64,000 nt of DNA from Pusillimonas caeni (GCF_003545815.1 NZ_PDUW01000006.1:62001-126000), one strand, 5' to 3'. Positions 16,525 through 25,029 are shown, counted from the stretch's first letter. Translations and numbers: made by a program. Notes: generated from the letters alone by a model not told the origin.

Positions 16525-17085
16525 CTAGCCCAATCCCTGATCGACCCAGTTCCTGATCGCGGCCCAGACCACCGAGAGCGGCAGCGACATGCCCTCGGCC
16601 AGGTCCATGGCCGCATCGAGAATCGAGGTCTCGTCCTCCAGATCGACGTTCCTGCTGCTGGTCACGGCTTTCCATTGCCGCCACAGTTCGGTGTCCTGGG
16701 TCTCGTCCAGGACGGGGTGGCGCCCCTTGCGCTTGGGCAGGCCGAGGATCTCCCGCCGCAGGGCGACTTCCTGATGGGTCAGGCCATAGAAGCGGCTGAC
16801 CATCTCCGTGCTGGCCCCCAGCCGCAGCATGCGATCGACCGTGGCGATTTCCTTCTCCACGTCCTGTGCCTGGTTGAGCAGGCGCTGCAGCACTTCGCGG
16901 TTGACCGTGACCGAGCACCACGAGACGCTGGCGTTGGCCAGCACGCTGATCAGCGCGGGGTGCTTGAGCGCATCCAGCTCGGCCTCGCCGAAGCCCATGG
17001 CCTTGCAGCGGCGCAGTTGGCCGTTGCGAAGGTCATACAGCGCCTGGGCAATCACGGCCTGGTTGAGCGGATGCGATGTGGACAT
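16525..17085 (-). CDS. DUF2857 domain protein
   Basis: The protein has 186 residues from the ATG at 17085 (MSTSHPLNQAVIAQALYDL); the open frame to 17406 is out of register with parB and not used. VDRMLRLGASTEMVSRFYGLTHQEVALRR reads as a helix-turn-helix of the kind seen in DUF2857, and GLPKRKGRHPVL follows. It is conserved between parB and the replication gene in PFGI-1/ICEclc-type elements. A regulatory DNA-binding role is inferred. It starts 14 bp after the parB stop. Confidence 0.8.
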   Translation of the reverse strand: MSTSHPLNQAVIAQALYDLRNGQLRRCKAMGFGEAELDALKHPALISVLANASVSWCSVTVNREVLQRLLNQAQDVEKEIATVDRMLRLGASTEMVSRFYGLTHQEVALRREILGLPKRKGRHPVLDETQDTELWRQWKAVTSSRNVDLEDETSILDAAMDLAEGMSLPLSVVWAAIRNWVDQGLG

Positions 17086-17099
17086 GCGGCCTCCCTCGC

Positions 17100-18779
17100 T
17101 CACGTCCCGGGCGCCGTGGTGCCGGCTTCCAGGTCCAGCAGACGCCGGGCGAGGCGCAGCAGCCGAAAGAGCTTGACCAACGCCGTGTCGCTCAAGCGCC
17201 TTGCGCCGCTGCCATGGCCTTGGCTCTGGCCGTGCAACAGGGTCGGCAGGTCGGCGGCGAGCTGCGCGCCGTCCAGGCCCGCTTCGGCGACGGGCTGACC
17301 CGTCAGGGAAGTGAGCAGCGTCAGCACCGCGCGGCCGAGCGGCGACGGGGCTTGGCCGCGGGCGCGGCACGCAAACCCGATGCCATCGGCGCGATCCTCG
17401 ATGCACTCGTCCAGGCCTGCCTCCCCGGCGATCTCGCGCGCGAACTGCGCGATGTGGATGCGCAGCCGATCGGGCGTGTCCAGGCCGGCGTCGATGTACC
17501 AGACGTCGGAGATCGGATAGAGCCCGCCGGCTTGCACCGGGATGGACTGCAGCACGCTCGCCGAGAAGTCGGGCGGCAGCGCATCGCCCAACTGGTCGGC
17601 GACCATGCGCTGGATCGATTGGAGCCGTTCTGTCGTCGGTGCTGGCGAGACGATGTGCTCGCGAAGCAGATCGCCCGGTGCGGCCGGCTGGCTTCCCGTG
17701 GCCGCTTCGCCAACCGCCGTGTCGTCGTGGCGCAAGGTGGGCTCGGACGCCGGAGGGCTGGCGGGTGGAGGACCGGCCGCCGCTGCAGGCGTGGCGATGG
17801 ACGATGCTGCGCCCGGCGGAGTCGGCGTGCCGGCGGTGGGCGAAGGCAACGCCGGCTGCGCCGCAGGTGGCGTCGGGTCACTGACCAGCGCCCGGTGGCG
17901 GCTTTCCGATTCGGTCAGGTCCAGCGCCAGCACGTCGTAGCCGATGCCCAGCAGCTCGGACATCTGGCCGATCAGCTCGTCTTGCACGCGCTGCGGCGCG
18001 AACTCGTCGCCCTGCGTGTCGAACTGCGCCAGCACCTCCTGAAAGAAACTGTCGAAGTCCAGCGGCAGCGAACGGTCCTTGGCGTAGTGCTCCCAGGTGC
18101 GTTTGCAGGCCGTGCGCATGACCGACAGCCGCTCGACCTGGTGGCGCCCCAGGCCGCCATAGAGCACAGTGGGAATGGCGGGCAGCAGGTAGCGCACCGC
18201 GTCGGCCATGCGGGTGATGTGCGACCGCTGGACGGGGAAGCCATCGGCCGCCAGGCGGCGGGCCAGTTCCGACTGGCTCAGGGCGGCGCCGCTCTCCTGC
18301 TCGTAGAACTCCCGTGCTTTCTCGACGCCGAGCGCGCGCTCGATGAACGTGAGGCCGCCGCGCAGTTCGTTCTCGGCAAGATGCCCGGTCAGCGCGACGA
18401 TTTCACCGCGCTCCGGCCATGGTCGGAACAGGCACGATATGCGGAAGAAGCGTTCTTCCTTGGTCTCCGACCAGAGTTCGCGCAGGATCGCCAGTCGCGT
18501 GTTGCCGCCGTTGCGGATGATGTAGTGGTCCTCGCCGGGCCTGCGCGTGATGGCCGGCGCCGCGTCCAGGCCGCGCTCGCGGATGGATGCCTTGATTTCC
18601 TCGTAAGCCGGGTTGCGCTTCATGCGCGGGTCATGGTCGTAGGGCCGCAACTGGTCCAGCGTCACGACCATGGGCGTGTCCGCGATCGGGTCGCTCAAGG
18701 CCGTAGCCGCTGGGCCGCTGCGCTCGAAGCCGGCCGCGAGCAGCTTGCCTGCCATGTCCTGCGAGGTCATGTCAGCCAT
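17100..18779 (-). CDS. parB: ICE ParB-family partition protein (PFGI-1 class)
   Basis: The protein has 559 residues from the ATG at 18779, which overlaps the end of the shi-like gene by 8 bp. The ParB nuclease-like N-domain is visible as VTLDQLRPYDHDPRMKRN and YIIRNGGNTRLAILREL, with KNRTL-like GLTFIERALGVEKA and a helix-turn-helix (LSQSELARRLAADGFPVQRSHI). A Pro/Ala-rich linker (about 330-400) separates a C-terminal domain. This long form is the TIGR03764 type. It probably acts with ParA on a centromere-like site; the palindromes at 12950-15227 are candidates. Confidence 0.88.
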   Translation of the reverse strand: MADMTSQDMAGKLLAAGFERSGPAATALSDPIADTPMVVTLDQLRPYDHDPRMKRNPAYEEIKASIRERGLDAAPAITRRPGEDHYIIRNGGNTRLAILRELWSETKEERFFRISCLFRPWPERGEIVALTGHLAENELRGGLTFIERALGVEKAREFYEQESGAALSQSELARRLAADGFPVQRSHITRMADAVRYLLPAIPTVLYGGLGRHQVERLSVMRTACKRTWEHYAKDRSLPLDFDSFFQEVLAQFDTQGDEFAPQRVQDELIGQMSELLGIGYDVLALDLTESESRHRALVSDPTPPAAQPALPSPTAGTPTPPGAASSIATPAAAAGPPPASPPASEPTLRHDDTAVGEAATGSQPAAPGDLLREHIVSPAPTTERLQSIQRMVADQLGDALPPDFSASVLQSIPVQAGGLYPISDVWYIDAGLDTPDRLRIHIAQFAREIAGEAGLDECIEDRADGIGFACRARGQAPSPLGRAVLTLLTSLTGQPVAEAGLDGAQLAADLPTLLHGQSQGHGSGARRLSDTALVKLFRLLRLARRLLDLEAGTTAPGT

Positions 18780-19041
18780 GGCCGCACCCCTCGCAGTCCC
18801 CACGACCGCCGGCCGGCGCCATGCGGGCCTCTCGCTCGGCGCGGCGGATCTGCGCACGGGCGTTCAATTCGGCCCGGTGGTCACTCGCTGTCGAACTCGT
18901 GTAGATCGCCGCGCAGCCGGCCTTGGTGAACTTGAGGTGCCCGCCCGGCGTGCGCTTGACGTGCCAGCCCTCACCGACCGCGAACTCGATCAGGGCGCGC
19001 AGCCGCTTGTGGCCGCGGGCCAGCTCATGTGCGTTCGCCAT
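18772..19041 (-). CDS. small HicA-like protein in the position of ICEclc shi
   Basis: The protein has 89 residues starting MANAHELARGHKRLR. WHVKRTPGGHLKFTKAG resembles the catalytic-His strand of HicA-type mRNA interferases (GSHh pattern), followed by IYTSSTASDHRAELNAR as in short HicA-like proteins; it ends with GDCEGCGHG. The start lies 17 bp inside parA and the stop 8 bp inside parB, so all three are tightly coupled. In ICEclc the gene between parA and parB is shi, and parA-shi cause the growth arrest of transfer-competent cells. Toxin activity is therefore inferred from fold and position. Confidence 0.65.
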   Translation of the reverse strand: MANAHELARGHKRLRALIEFAVGEGWHVKRTPGGHLKFTKAGCAAIYTSSTASDHRAELNARAQIRRAEREARMAPAGGRGDCEGCGHG

Positions 19042-19900
19042 GGGGCCTCCCAGGATCAAGAGGTCGCTGCGGGCGGCCGGATACTTGAGCCAGTCGGTCC
19101 TGCCATTGCGGGAACAACTCGCTGGCGAGCGCGCGCATCGTGTCGAGCGCGGCAGGGGCGACTCTGCCGGGCGGCTGGCGGTGCTCGACCCGATGCACCG
19201 GCAGGCCGCGCGTTGCGGCACGTGGATACGCTTCTATGGCCGGCACGTCGGTGGCGAGCACGCGGATGCCGGCGCTGTCCTGGAACAGGTCGCGCAAGGC
19301 CTGCTGGATCAGCCGTGCGTTGGCGGACACCGGGTGGACGCGGTTGATGAGCAAGTGCAGCGGCGGCGGTTCGATGCCCAGGTGCCGGTACGGCGCAATG
19401 TCTTCGAGCAACTGCATGGTGCCGCGCCGCAGCTCGCGTGCCGCGAGGATCTCCGGCGTGACGGGCGACAGCGCGAGATCGGAGGCGAGCACCGCCATCT
19501 CCAGCAGCACGGAACGCGCGCCCTGGGTGTCGATCAGCACCAGGTCGTAGAGGGGAGCAAGTGCTGGCAGCAGATGCCGCAACCGCAGGCGGCCATCCGG
19601 CGCATGCAGCAACAACGTGTTCAGCTCGCCCCGGTGGTCGTCGGACAGCACCAGGTCCAGGCCCGCGATGATCGTGCGGGACACGAGCTGGCCAAGGTCG
19701 CGCTCGTTGAAGGCCAACAGCTCATAGATGCCGCCCGGCGCGCGCTGGGTCAGTTCGTAGTAGGAGGACAAGGTGGGCTGCACGTCGAGATCGAGCAGCA
19801 GCACGCGCAGGCCCGCGTCCGCGGCGAGCCCGCCCAGGTTGGCGGCCGTCGTGGTCTTGCCGACGCCGCCCTTCGTTGAAATGATGGACACGACCTGCAT
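19025..19900 (-). CDS. parA: ParA-family partition ATPase of the ICE
   Basis: The protein has 291 residues. The deviant Walker A is STKGGVGKTTTAANLGG at the N-terminus, followed by LLLDLDVQPTLSSYY (A' motif) and DLVLIDTQGARS (Walker B). It may partition the excised circular ICE and, by analogy with ICEclc, help arrest growth of transfer cells. It lies 42 bp after alpA and overlaps the shi-like gene. Confidence 0.92.
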   Translation of the reverse strand: MQVVSIISTKGGVGKTTTAANLGGLAADAGLRVLLLDLDVQPTLSSYYELTQRAPGGIYELLAFNERDLGQLVSRTIIAGLDLVLSDDHRGELNTLLLHAPDGRLRLRHLLPALAPLYDLVLIDTQGARSVLLEMAVLASDLALSPVTPEILAARELRRGTMQLLEDIAPYRHLGIEPPPLHLLINRVHPVSANARLIQQALRDLFQDSAGIRVLATDVPAIEAYPRAATRGLPVHRVEHRQPPGRVAPAALDTMRALASELFPQWQDRLAQVSGRPQRPLDPGRPHGERT

Positions 19901-19942
19901 GGCGCTCTCCGGCTGGGAATGGGAAGTCCGCGGGAGAGCGGG

Positions 19943-20155
19943 TCAGGTCCGGTGGTTGAGGCGCTCGGCGATCCACTGGTCGATTTCGATCGAATCCCAG
20001 CCGACAGCGCGCACGCCCAGGCGCAGCGCCTGAGGGAACTGGCGCTTCTTCATCAGGTTGTAGATGTGGGCGCGTTTGAAGCCGGACTTCGCTTCGACTT
20101 CATCGAGCCGCAGGATGCGGCGCTCGTTCGGCGGGAGTACAGGGGTCTGCGACAT
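19943..20155 (-). CDS. alpA: AlpA-family transcriptional activator, first gene of the ICE core operon
   Basis: The protein has 70 residues. It is a MerR-like winged helix of the AlpA type: ILRLDEVEAKSGFKRAHIY, then FPQALRLGVRAVGWDSIEID and QWIAERL. The ATG at 20155 has AGGAG eight bases upstream, better than the GTG at 20164. In ICEclc the alpA promoter is bistable and opens the operon alpA-parA-shi-parB; the order here is the same. The palindrome at 20229-20242 lies in the promoter region. Confidence 0.9.
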   Translation of the reverse strand: MSQTPVLPPNERRILRLDEVEAKSGFKRAHIYNLMKKRQFPQALRLGVRAVGWDSIEIDQWIAERLNHRT

Positions 20156-20228
20156 GGCGGTCACTCCTGAACGCTCGGTGGCGTTTGTTGGCGTGACCTC
20201 TATTCAATAGACCTGGCTGCGGAAAGAC

Positions 20229-20256
20229 ATTGCAAATGCAATCTCCGCGATTGCAC
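20229..20256. promoter_or_regulatory. candidate operator upstream of alpA
   Basis: ATTGCA-AA-TGCAAT (20229-20242) is a perfect palindrome, followed by a further half-site ATTGCAC (20250-20256). It lies 75-100 bp upstream of the alpA start and just past the end of the 248-residue gene. Confidence 0.5.
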
Positions 20257-20273
20257 ATACAAGCTGGATAACC

Positions 20274-21020
20274 TCATGCGCTTGCGCTACGAACGTACCT
20301 CTTAGCGTTGGCGAACTTTCCGTTTAAGGTGCGCTCAGTGATGCCCATGGTGCCGCCGTAGTGGGCGACCAATGCAGAGACAAGGGCCTCCTGCGTTTTG
20401 AAGCTGGAATAGGGCACGCCTGAAGGCGACTGGCTCAGCATCAGCGTCAACATCCCTCCAATGATGTTGAGATAGGTCGTTTCCGCCCGTTCGCTGATCT
20501 CGCATTGCTTGGATGCCAACAGCACCGAGGATTGCTTGAGTAGCGTGTCGTGCTGCTCCTGCAGTTCTCGCATCTCACGTCGGGCTTGTTCAAGCGCGGC
20601 CTGAAGGGCCAGCCGCTCCACGAGGATCGCCTGTCCTGTTTCCATGGTGATGAAAGGATGCGCCATGCGTTCGCCACGGCTGAACAGAAATCCTGGCCGG
20701 TGCTCGGGATAGTGGGTGCGCATCCAGCGTTTTAGATCGACATGGCGAACAGTCAGATCCAGAGAATTGAGCAGGTTCGGATCATTGAGCGTGATCCCGT
20801 TCTTGCCGTAGGGCAGCTCTCCGTTGAGGATGCCGTCATAGATACGTTCCGAGTGCAGCCGGCACTCATTCCATCGAGGGCAGTTCAGCGACCGAGGCAG
20901 GACACGCGGTGACGCGATCGTGGCCAGGATCATCGGGAGATACCGCAGCAACCCAGCCCATCGGATGGCCGCCTCGATGGGACGATAGAACACCTTTGAT
21001 GTTGAAATGTCCTTGTGCAT
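20274..21020 (-). CDS. ICE-end protein of unknown function, 248 aa
   Basis: The ATG at 21020 has AAAGGAGACG upstream and starts MHKDISTSKVFYRPIEAA; the open frame to 21224 looks non-coding. After an N-terminal part with CPRWNECRLHSERIYDGIL there is a helical, coiled-coil stretch (about residues 120-160), then a conserved-looking C-terminus (YLNIIGGMLTLML, FKTQEALVSALVAHYG, ITERTLNGKFANAKR) that could be a small helical DNA-binding domain. I do not recognise the family. It reads toward alpA, so it may share regulation with the core operon. Confidence 0.6.
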   Translation of the reverse strand: MHKDISTSKVFYRPIEAAIRWAGLLRYLPMILATIASPRVLPRSLNCPRWNECRLHSERIYDGILNGELPYGKNGITLNDPNLLNSLDLTVRHVDLKRWMRTHYPEHRPGFLFSRGERMAHPFITMETGQAILVERLALQAALEQARREMRELQEQHDTLLKQSSVLLASKQCEISERAETTYLNIIGGMLTLMLSQSPSGVPYSSFKTQEALVSALVAHYGGTMGITERTLNGKFANAKRYVRSASA

Positions 21021-21470
21021 GTCTTCGTCTCCTTTCGGGTGCGCTACATCACCGGCTCCTTTCTTGCCCAAGGGCTGTTGTGTCGTTATGGCCTGCGACG
21101 GACGCTTGAGGCGATGCCCTAAGCGAAGGCGGAGGAGGCCATTGGCGTCCGCCGCAGGTGGCCTTGTCTTGCTTGATATGCAAGAATCGATCAGTTGCCG
21201 GCCCATCGAGCGATGAGGACGCAAGCTCGATATTGGCGCTCACGGTACCAGCGTCATAGGTGGCGCAAAGCCCATCAAGACCGATTTGGTATGGTCTGAT
21301 ATCCAGACGGTTCAAGACCAGCGAGTTGAAGCGTTCGACGCCCCTACGTCCAGTTGGGGACTGGAAATCAGCGGTTAGTGATGCATCGCTCCACATGCTG
21401 ATATATCGACAAAGTATCTGCCGCAGTACCAGTGACCCTGCCAGGTTGCCCCAGCACATAGGAGACGGAG
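21021..21470. other. intergenic region between divergent genes near the ICE end
   Basis: I find no supported gene. Short frames exist on both strands but have no ribosome site or recognisable protein. It should contain the promoters of the 248-residue gene (minus) and the DUF305 gene (plus; GGAGACGGAG precedes its ATG). Confidence 0.5.
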
Positions 21471-21971
21471 ATGGCTGAACATTCCCATGAACATCAACAT
21501 CACACATCCGGTCAGATGGGTAAGCACGGCCGACCATACGCCAAGTTCTGGGTGAACATGGTGTTGGGCCTCGTCGTCATGTACTTCGTAATGTTCAGCA
21601 TGATCGACGGCGCCAGGGACTTCAGAAACAATCTCAACATGCTCTACATGGCGGTCACTATGTGGGCGCCAATGGGCATCTTCATGCTAGCGACAATGCC
21701 CGGCATGTTTCCAAACCGGCGGCTCAATCTCGTGCTGTACGGCTTGTTTGCCGTTCTCACACTCGGTTCTTTTGCCGCTACCCGTGCTCAAACCGGAATC
21801 GGCGATCGACAGTTCATCGCGTCTATGGTCCCGCACCATTCGGGAGCGATCCTCATGTGCCGCGAGGCGCAGCTCTCAGATCCGGAACTCGTCAACCTAT
21901 GCCAAGCGATTTCCGATGGCCAGCGCGCGGAGATCGAGCAGATGAACCGGATTGCTGCACGCCTTCGTTGA
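21471..21971 (+). CDS. DUF305 membrane protein with His-rich N-terminus
   Basis: The protein has 166 residues. It begins MAEHSHEHQHHTSGQMGKH, a metal-binding-like stretch, followed by three membrane helices (about residues 27-100), then a short C-terminal DUF305 motif (QFIASMVPHHSGAILMCREA). DUF305 proteins are ferritin-like and often travel with copper or other metal resistance genes. It is the last gene before the attachment site. Confidence 0.82.
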   Translation: MAEHSHEHQHHTSGQMGKHGRPYAKFWVNMVLGLVVMYFVMFSMIDGARDFRNNLNMLYMAVTMWAPMGIFMLATMPGMFPNRRLNLVLYGLFAVLTLGSFAATRAQTGIGDRQFIASMVPHHSGAILMCREAQLSDPELVNLCQAISDGQRAEIEQMNRIAARLR

Positions 21972-22358
21972 GGCTGGCTGCCACTACACTGGCGCCGCGT
22001 TGCGCTCCGGCGAAGTTAGCCGCAGCGATGTAAAGATGAGTACTTGCGGTGTTCCGATGCCGGCGGTTGTGTCCTACAGCCGTCCAGGTGCCAGGTAGTC
22101 CACGCGACACCACCCCGCGCTGCCTGCGGAGCGAGCGCAAGTCATGATCGTCGCAAGTTGGAGTTCGATAGCGAACCCGCTCAGCAGCTGGACGCATCAG
22201 GCGTAACGACGGGTGGATGGATCATCCTTGGACGCTGGTGGAAGTGGTTGGATGAACTTTGTTGCCGAGGGCGAAAAACAAGGCTATAATTGAGTTCTTC
22301 GCTGATCACCACAGTGGAGAAAGTGATTGGGAAACAGAGACTTAGCGCTCTAGTGCAT
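21972..22358. other. terminal non-coding segment of the ICE
   Basis: No gene is supported. The segment ends with the outward promoter at 22262-22290 and an inverted repeat GGGAAAC (22329-22335) / GTTTCCC (22364-22370) spanning into the attachment site. Confidence 0.55.
22262..22290 (+). promoter_or_regulatory. outward sigma-70 promoter at the ICE end (Pcirc-like)
   Basis: TTGCCG (22262-22267) and TATAAT (22285-22290) are separated by exactly 17 bp and point toward the attachment site 70 bp away. No gene follows on the ICE side. ICEclc has a constitutive promoter at this place that drives the integrase gene only after excision joins the ends. Confidence 0.7.
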
Positions 22359-22376
22359 GACTCGTTTCCCGCTCCA
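22359..22376. other. ICE attachment site (3' end of tRNA-Gly)
   Basis: GACTCGTTTCCCGCTCCA differs by one base from the 18-bp 3' end of tRNA-Gly used by ICEclc (GTCTCG...). The rest of a tRNA is absent upstream, so this is the distal copy; the intact tRNA-Gly and integrase should lie at the other ICE end, outside the window. Confidence 0.82.
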
Positions 22377-22383
22377 GATTTTA

Positions 22384-22415
22384 AAAAAAGCCCAGACTTC
22401 GGTTTGGGCTTTTTT
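22384..22415. terminator. bidirectional terminator just outside the ICE
   Basis: AGCCCAGAC-TTCG-GTTTGGGCT (one G-T pair) is flanked by A-run and T-run. It begins 8 bp after the attachment site and was probably the terminator of the target tRNA-Gly; it now blocks readthrough from the outward promoter. Confidence 0.85.
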
Positions 22416-22453
22416 GCGTTTGGTGGACGTCTATAGAAATCCATGGAACACAG

Positions 22454-22480
22454 AAAAAAGGAGCTTCAGCTCCTTTTTTT
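22454..22480. terminator. second bidirectional terminator
   Basis: AAAAAAGGAGCT-TC-AGCTCCTTTTTTT is a compact stem with A and T runs on both sides. An inverted repeat GGTGGACGTC (22422-22431) / GACGTCCACC (22509-22518) surrounds it. Confidence 0.8.
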
Positions 22481-22650
22481 GTTTCTGGAGCGTCCATCAA
22501 CATCCCGGGACGTCCACCTACAGCAGTGCAAGGCACGAGCTTGCTGCTGATACCTAACAGATCATTTGACGCAGGCGCTTCTTGGAAAAATTGTTCGAAC
22601 CCCAGGGGCGCGTCGACTAAATCATGCGCAAGCGGGCTCTCTCCAATCAG

Positions 22651-23292
22651 TTAAATCTTCGTTGCACAGGCATGCAACGCCGCAATATCGCCTGACACGA
22701 TGATCGGTAAGTGGCGCGAAATCTTTTCCACCGGCCAGTCCCACCAAGCGATGGCCTCCAGCATCTTGATGGCCTCGTCTGAGAATCGCTGCTTGATTAG
22801 TTTGGCCGGATTGCCGCCGACTACGGTGTAGGGAGCTACATCGCTGGTTACGACTGCGCGCGAGGACACGATAGCGCCGTTGCCTATGGTTACGCCCGGC
22901 ATAATCAAAGCCTCGTAGCCAATCCAGACATCACTTCCTATAACCGTGTCCCCCTTATAGGGCAGCTCGTCCAAGCTCGGCATGACACTTTCCCAGCCAT
23001 TGCCAAAAATCTGGAAGGGGTACGTGGAGATGCCGGATAGTTTGTGATTGGCTCCATTCATGATGAACTTCGCCCCTCGAGCAATTGCGCAGAATTTGCC
23101 GATGATTAGCCTGTCACCGATAAACGGAAAGTGATAAAGGACATTGCGCTCGAAATTCTCTGAGTCTTCCGGGTCATCGTAATAGGTGTAATCGCCAATG
23201 ATGATATTTGGATTCTGCACCGTATTCTTGACAAAGCACACTTGTGGAAAGCCGTCCATCGGGTGCTTATTTGCTGGACTCGGTCCGTTCAT
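22651..23292 (-). CDS. Vat/CatB-like xenobiotic acetyltransferase
   Basis: The protein has 213 residues with the left-handed beta-helix hexapeptide pattern. [33 protein letters not shown] (catalytic His), [13 protein letters not shown] and [19 protein letters not shown] follow the streptogramin A acetyltransferase (Vat) layout more closely than CatB. Members acetylate streptogramin A or chloramphenicol in the cytoplasm; the real substrate cannot be told. GGGAATAGG precedes the ATG at 23292. It is the first chromosomal gene beyond the ICE junction. Confidence 0.8.
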   Translation of the reverse strand: MNGPSPANKHPMDGFPQVCFVKNTVQNPNIIIGDYTYYDDPEDSENFERNVLYHFPFIGDRLIIGKFCAIARGAKFIMNGANHKLSGISTYPFQIFGNGWESVMPSLDELPYKGDTVIGSDVWIGYEALIMPGVTIGNGAIVSSRAVVTSDVAPYTVVGGNPAKLIKQRFSDEAIKMLEAIAWWDWPVEKISRHLPIIVSGDIAALHACATKI

Positions 23293-23359
23293 CCTATTCC
23301 CTCATATGTGACTTGTTAAACGCCACGATCTCCACCGCACTCAACCAGATCGGCCTGCC

Positions 23360-24535
23360 TCATGACAAGGTGTGCTCGAGGAAAAACCGCAGCATTTCGC
23401 GGGAGGCGTCCGGGCCCGACGGGTCGGTGTATGAGCCTTTAGCGCTACCGCCCGACCACGCATGCCCCGCTTCGTGAATGACCCAGTGTTCGGAGCTTGC
23501 CCTACCGTCGGCGGCACGGCGTATCGTCGTTGTGTAGGCCCGGCCGTGCGCGGTTCGGCCTTGGTTGACGGTTACGGTGGCGTCGCGTGGCGCGCCGGAG
23601 CCGCCCTGGCGATCGCCAGCGCCTTGTTCGATGGCGTACTTGCCGTTGGACGGATGGACGGTGGCATCCCGGTCGCCATGAAAGACGATGATGGGCGTTG
23701 CGTCCGGACGGGCTCGAAAGGTTTTGGAACCGCTTTTCATGGCCGCAAATGCGGCCTGCACATTAGTGGCCGCGCCGGCAGGCAGGCCCGAATGGACGCC
23801 GGCGGCCGCATAGATATCTGGATAAGCGGCGCTCATGATGGCGGCCATGGCTCCGCCTGCGGATAGTCCCGCGACATAGCAACGCTTTTCGTCAATGCCA
23901 TATTTGCTGATTACCTCACGCGTTATATCGGCAATGATGGACGGCTCGCCGTCGCCGCGTTGCTGGTCGCGGGCCAGAAACCAGTTCCAGCAGTTTGAGC
24001 CGTTAGCGTTGGCGGCCTGAGCGGGATAGACCACGAAACAGTTGTTTTCTTCGGCATGTTGGTTCATGGCCGTGCCGGCGGCGAAGTCGTCTGGATTCTG
24101 CTTGCAGCCATGCAGCATGACGACGAGCGGCAGCGGCTGGCCGGAATACCCGCTGGGAATATAAAGCTTGTAGGCGCGCGTACCGGCATGATTGCTGCAA
24201 GAGCCGCTGAGGAATTGACCTGTGTCGAAGCGGGCGTTGCTTGTGGGAGCTTCGGCCTGTCCGGTCGAGGTCGCGCTGGGCGGCGCCGGCGCGTCGACTT
24301 CATTCAATGAAATGTCGGTGATGTCTTGCATGCTTTCGCTCAGGGCCCTTTTTTTGCGCAGGGGAGCCGTGCTTGGTTGGGCGAAAGGCGTGTTCCGTTG
24401 CGGTGCCGCGGACGGTGGCGGCGTGCCGCCGCGCAGGGCGCTTTGTATGGTCTGCGTGGCGGCCATGGGGCCGTGGCTCTGCAGGACTTTGACCGCATCC
24501 TGCATGCGTGCGATAAAACCTTCATTGAGTTTCAT
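23360..24535 (-). CDS. PHB depolymerase-family esterase
   Basis: The protein has 391 residues. The first 105 are a low-complexity linker with a helical start (MKLNEGFIARMQDAVKVL). The alpha/beta-hydrolase domain has LPLVVMLHGCKQNPDDFA (oxyanion region), the nucleophile elbow VAGLSAGGAM, the acid near IIVFHGDRDATV and the catalytic His in HEAGHAWSGG. This fits the TIGR01840 PHB depolymerase/feruloyl-esterase-like family. No signal peptide is visible. It starts 20 bp after the CopG regulator's stop, so both form one operon. Confidence 0.88.
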   Translation of the reverse strand: MKLNEGFIARMQDAVKVLQSHGPMAATQTIQSALRGGTPPPSAAPQRNTPFAQPSTAPLRKKRALSESMQDITDISLNEVDAPAPPSATSTGQAEAPTSNARFDTGQFLSGSCSNHAGTRAYKLYIPSGYSGQPLPLVVMLHGCKQNPDDFAAGTAMNQHAEENNCFVVYPAQAANANGSNCWNWFLARDQQRGDGEPSIIADITREVISKYGIDEKRCYVAGLSAGGAMAAIMSAAYPDIYAAAGVHSGLPAGAATNVQAAFAAMKSGSKTFRARPDATPIIVFHGDRDATVHPSNGKYAIEQGAGDRQGGSGAPRDATVTVNQGRTAHGRAYTTTIRRAADGRASSEHWVIHEAGHAWSGGSAKGSYTDPSGPDASREMLRFFLEHTLS

Positions 24536-24555
24536 GGTGCTGGTCTTTGCGGAAT

Positions 24556-25029
24556 TTAGTGGATTCGCCCGGCCAATACGGCCTTGACGGCGGGTGTGGC
24601 GTGTAAGGCGCCCAGTACGACGATGGACTCTATCGTGGCGAGCGCCAGTTCGGGCGTGACATCGGCATCAATGCTTGCCAGGCCCAATACGTGAATCTGA
24701 AGCATTTGGCCTTCCGCCTGGGCGGCCTCGAGGTCGACGCGGCTAAAGCGGTGCAATCCCAGTACCAGGCGCCTGCGCGCGACGGTCTGGTTGATGGCGT
24801 CGGCATGGATCGATAACTGGTTGCGTATAGCGGTGCGGATGAGGTCGGTTCGGTTGGAATAGAAGCCCTCCTTGACCAGCAGATCGATTTGACCCAGGTC
24901 TACGGGCCCGAGATTGATGGTGATCTTTTCGGAATCGGCGGGCTTGCCTTTGATTTCCGGTATTGCATCACCGAGCTTGTTTCGCGTGGACACTTGGGCC
25001 TCCTGGTTTTCCATCCAATTGCCATCCAT
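24556..25029 (-). CDS. CopG/ribbon-helix-helix regulator
   Basis: The protein has 157 residues (or 152 from the second ATG at 25014). After an N-terminal tail, EKITINLGPVDLGQIDLLVKE and SNRTDLIRTAIRNQL form a ribbon-helix-helix. The C-terminus (LASIDADVTPELALATIES) may be the dimer or effector part. It heads an operon with the esterase. Its start codon sits inside a set of CCATCCA repeats next to an 18-bp palindrome, so autoregulation is likely. Confidence 0.82.
   Translation of the reverse strand: MDGNWMENQEAQVSTRNKLGDAIPEIKGKPADSEKITINLGPVDLGQIDLLVKEGFYSNRTDLIRTAIRNQLSIHADAINQTVARRRLVLGLHRFSRVDLEAAQAEGQMLQIHVLGLASIDADVTPELALATIESIVVLGALHATPAVKAVLAGRIH

Noticed and set aside
15319-17298. 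659-codon open frame on the plus strand
   Set aside because: It is antisense to the replication, DUF2857 and parB genes, which have clear families, ribosome sites and overlapping starts. Long antisense frames are expected at this GC content.
22321-22376. A complete tRNA-Gly at the junction
   Set aside because: Only the last 18 bases match; D-arm and anticodon arm are absent, so this is the distal attachment copy and not a tRNA gene.
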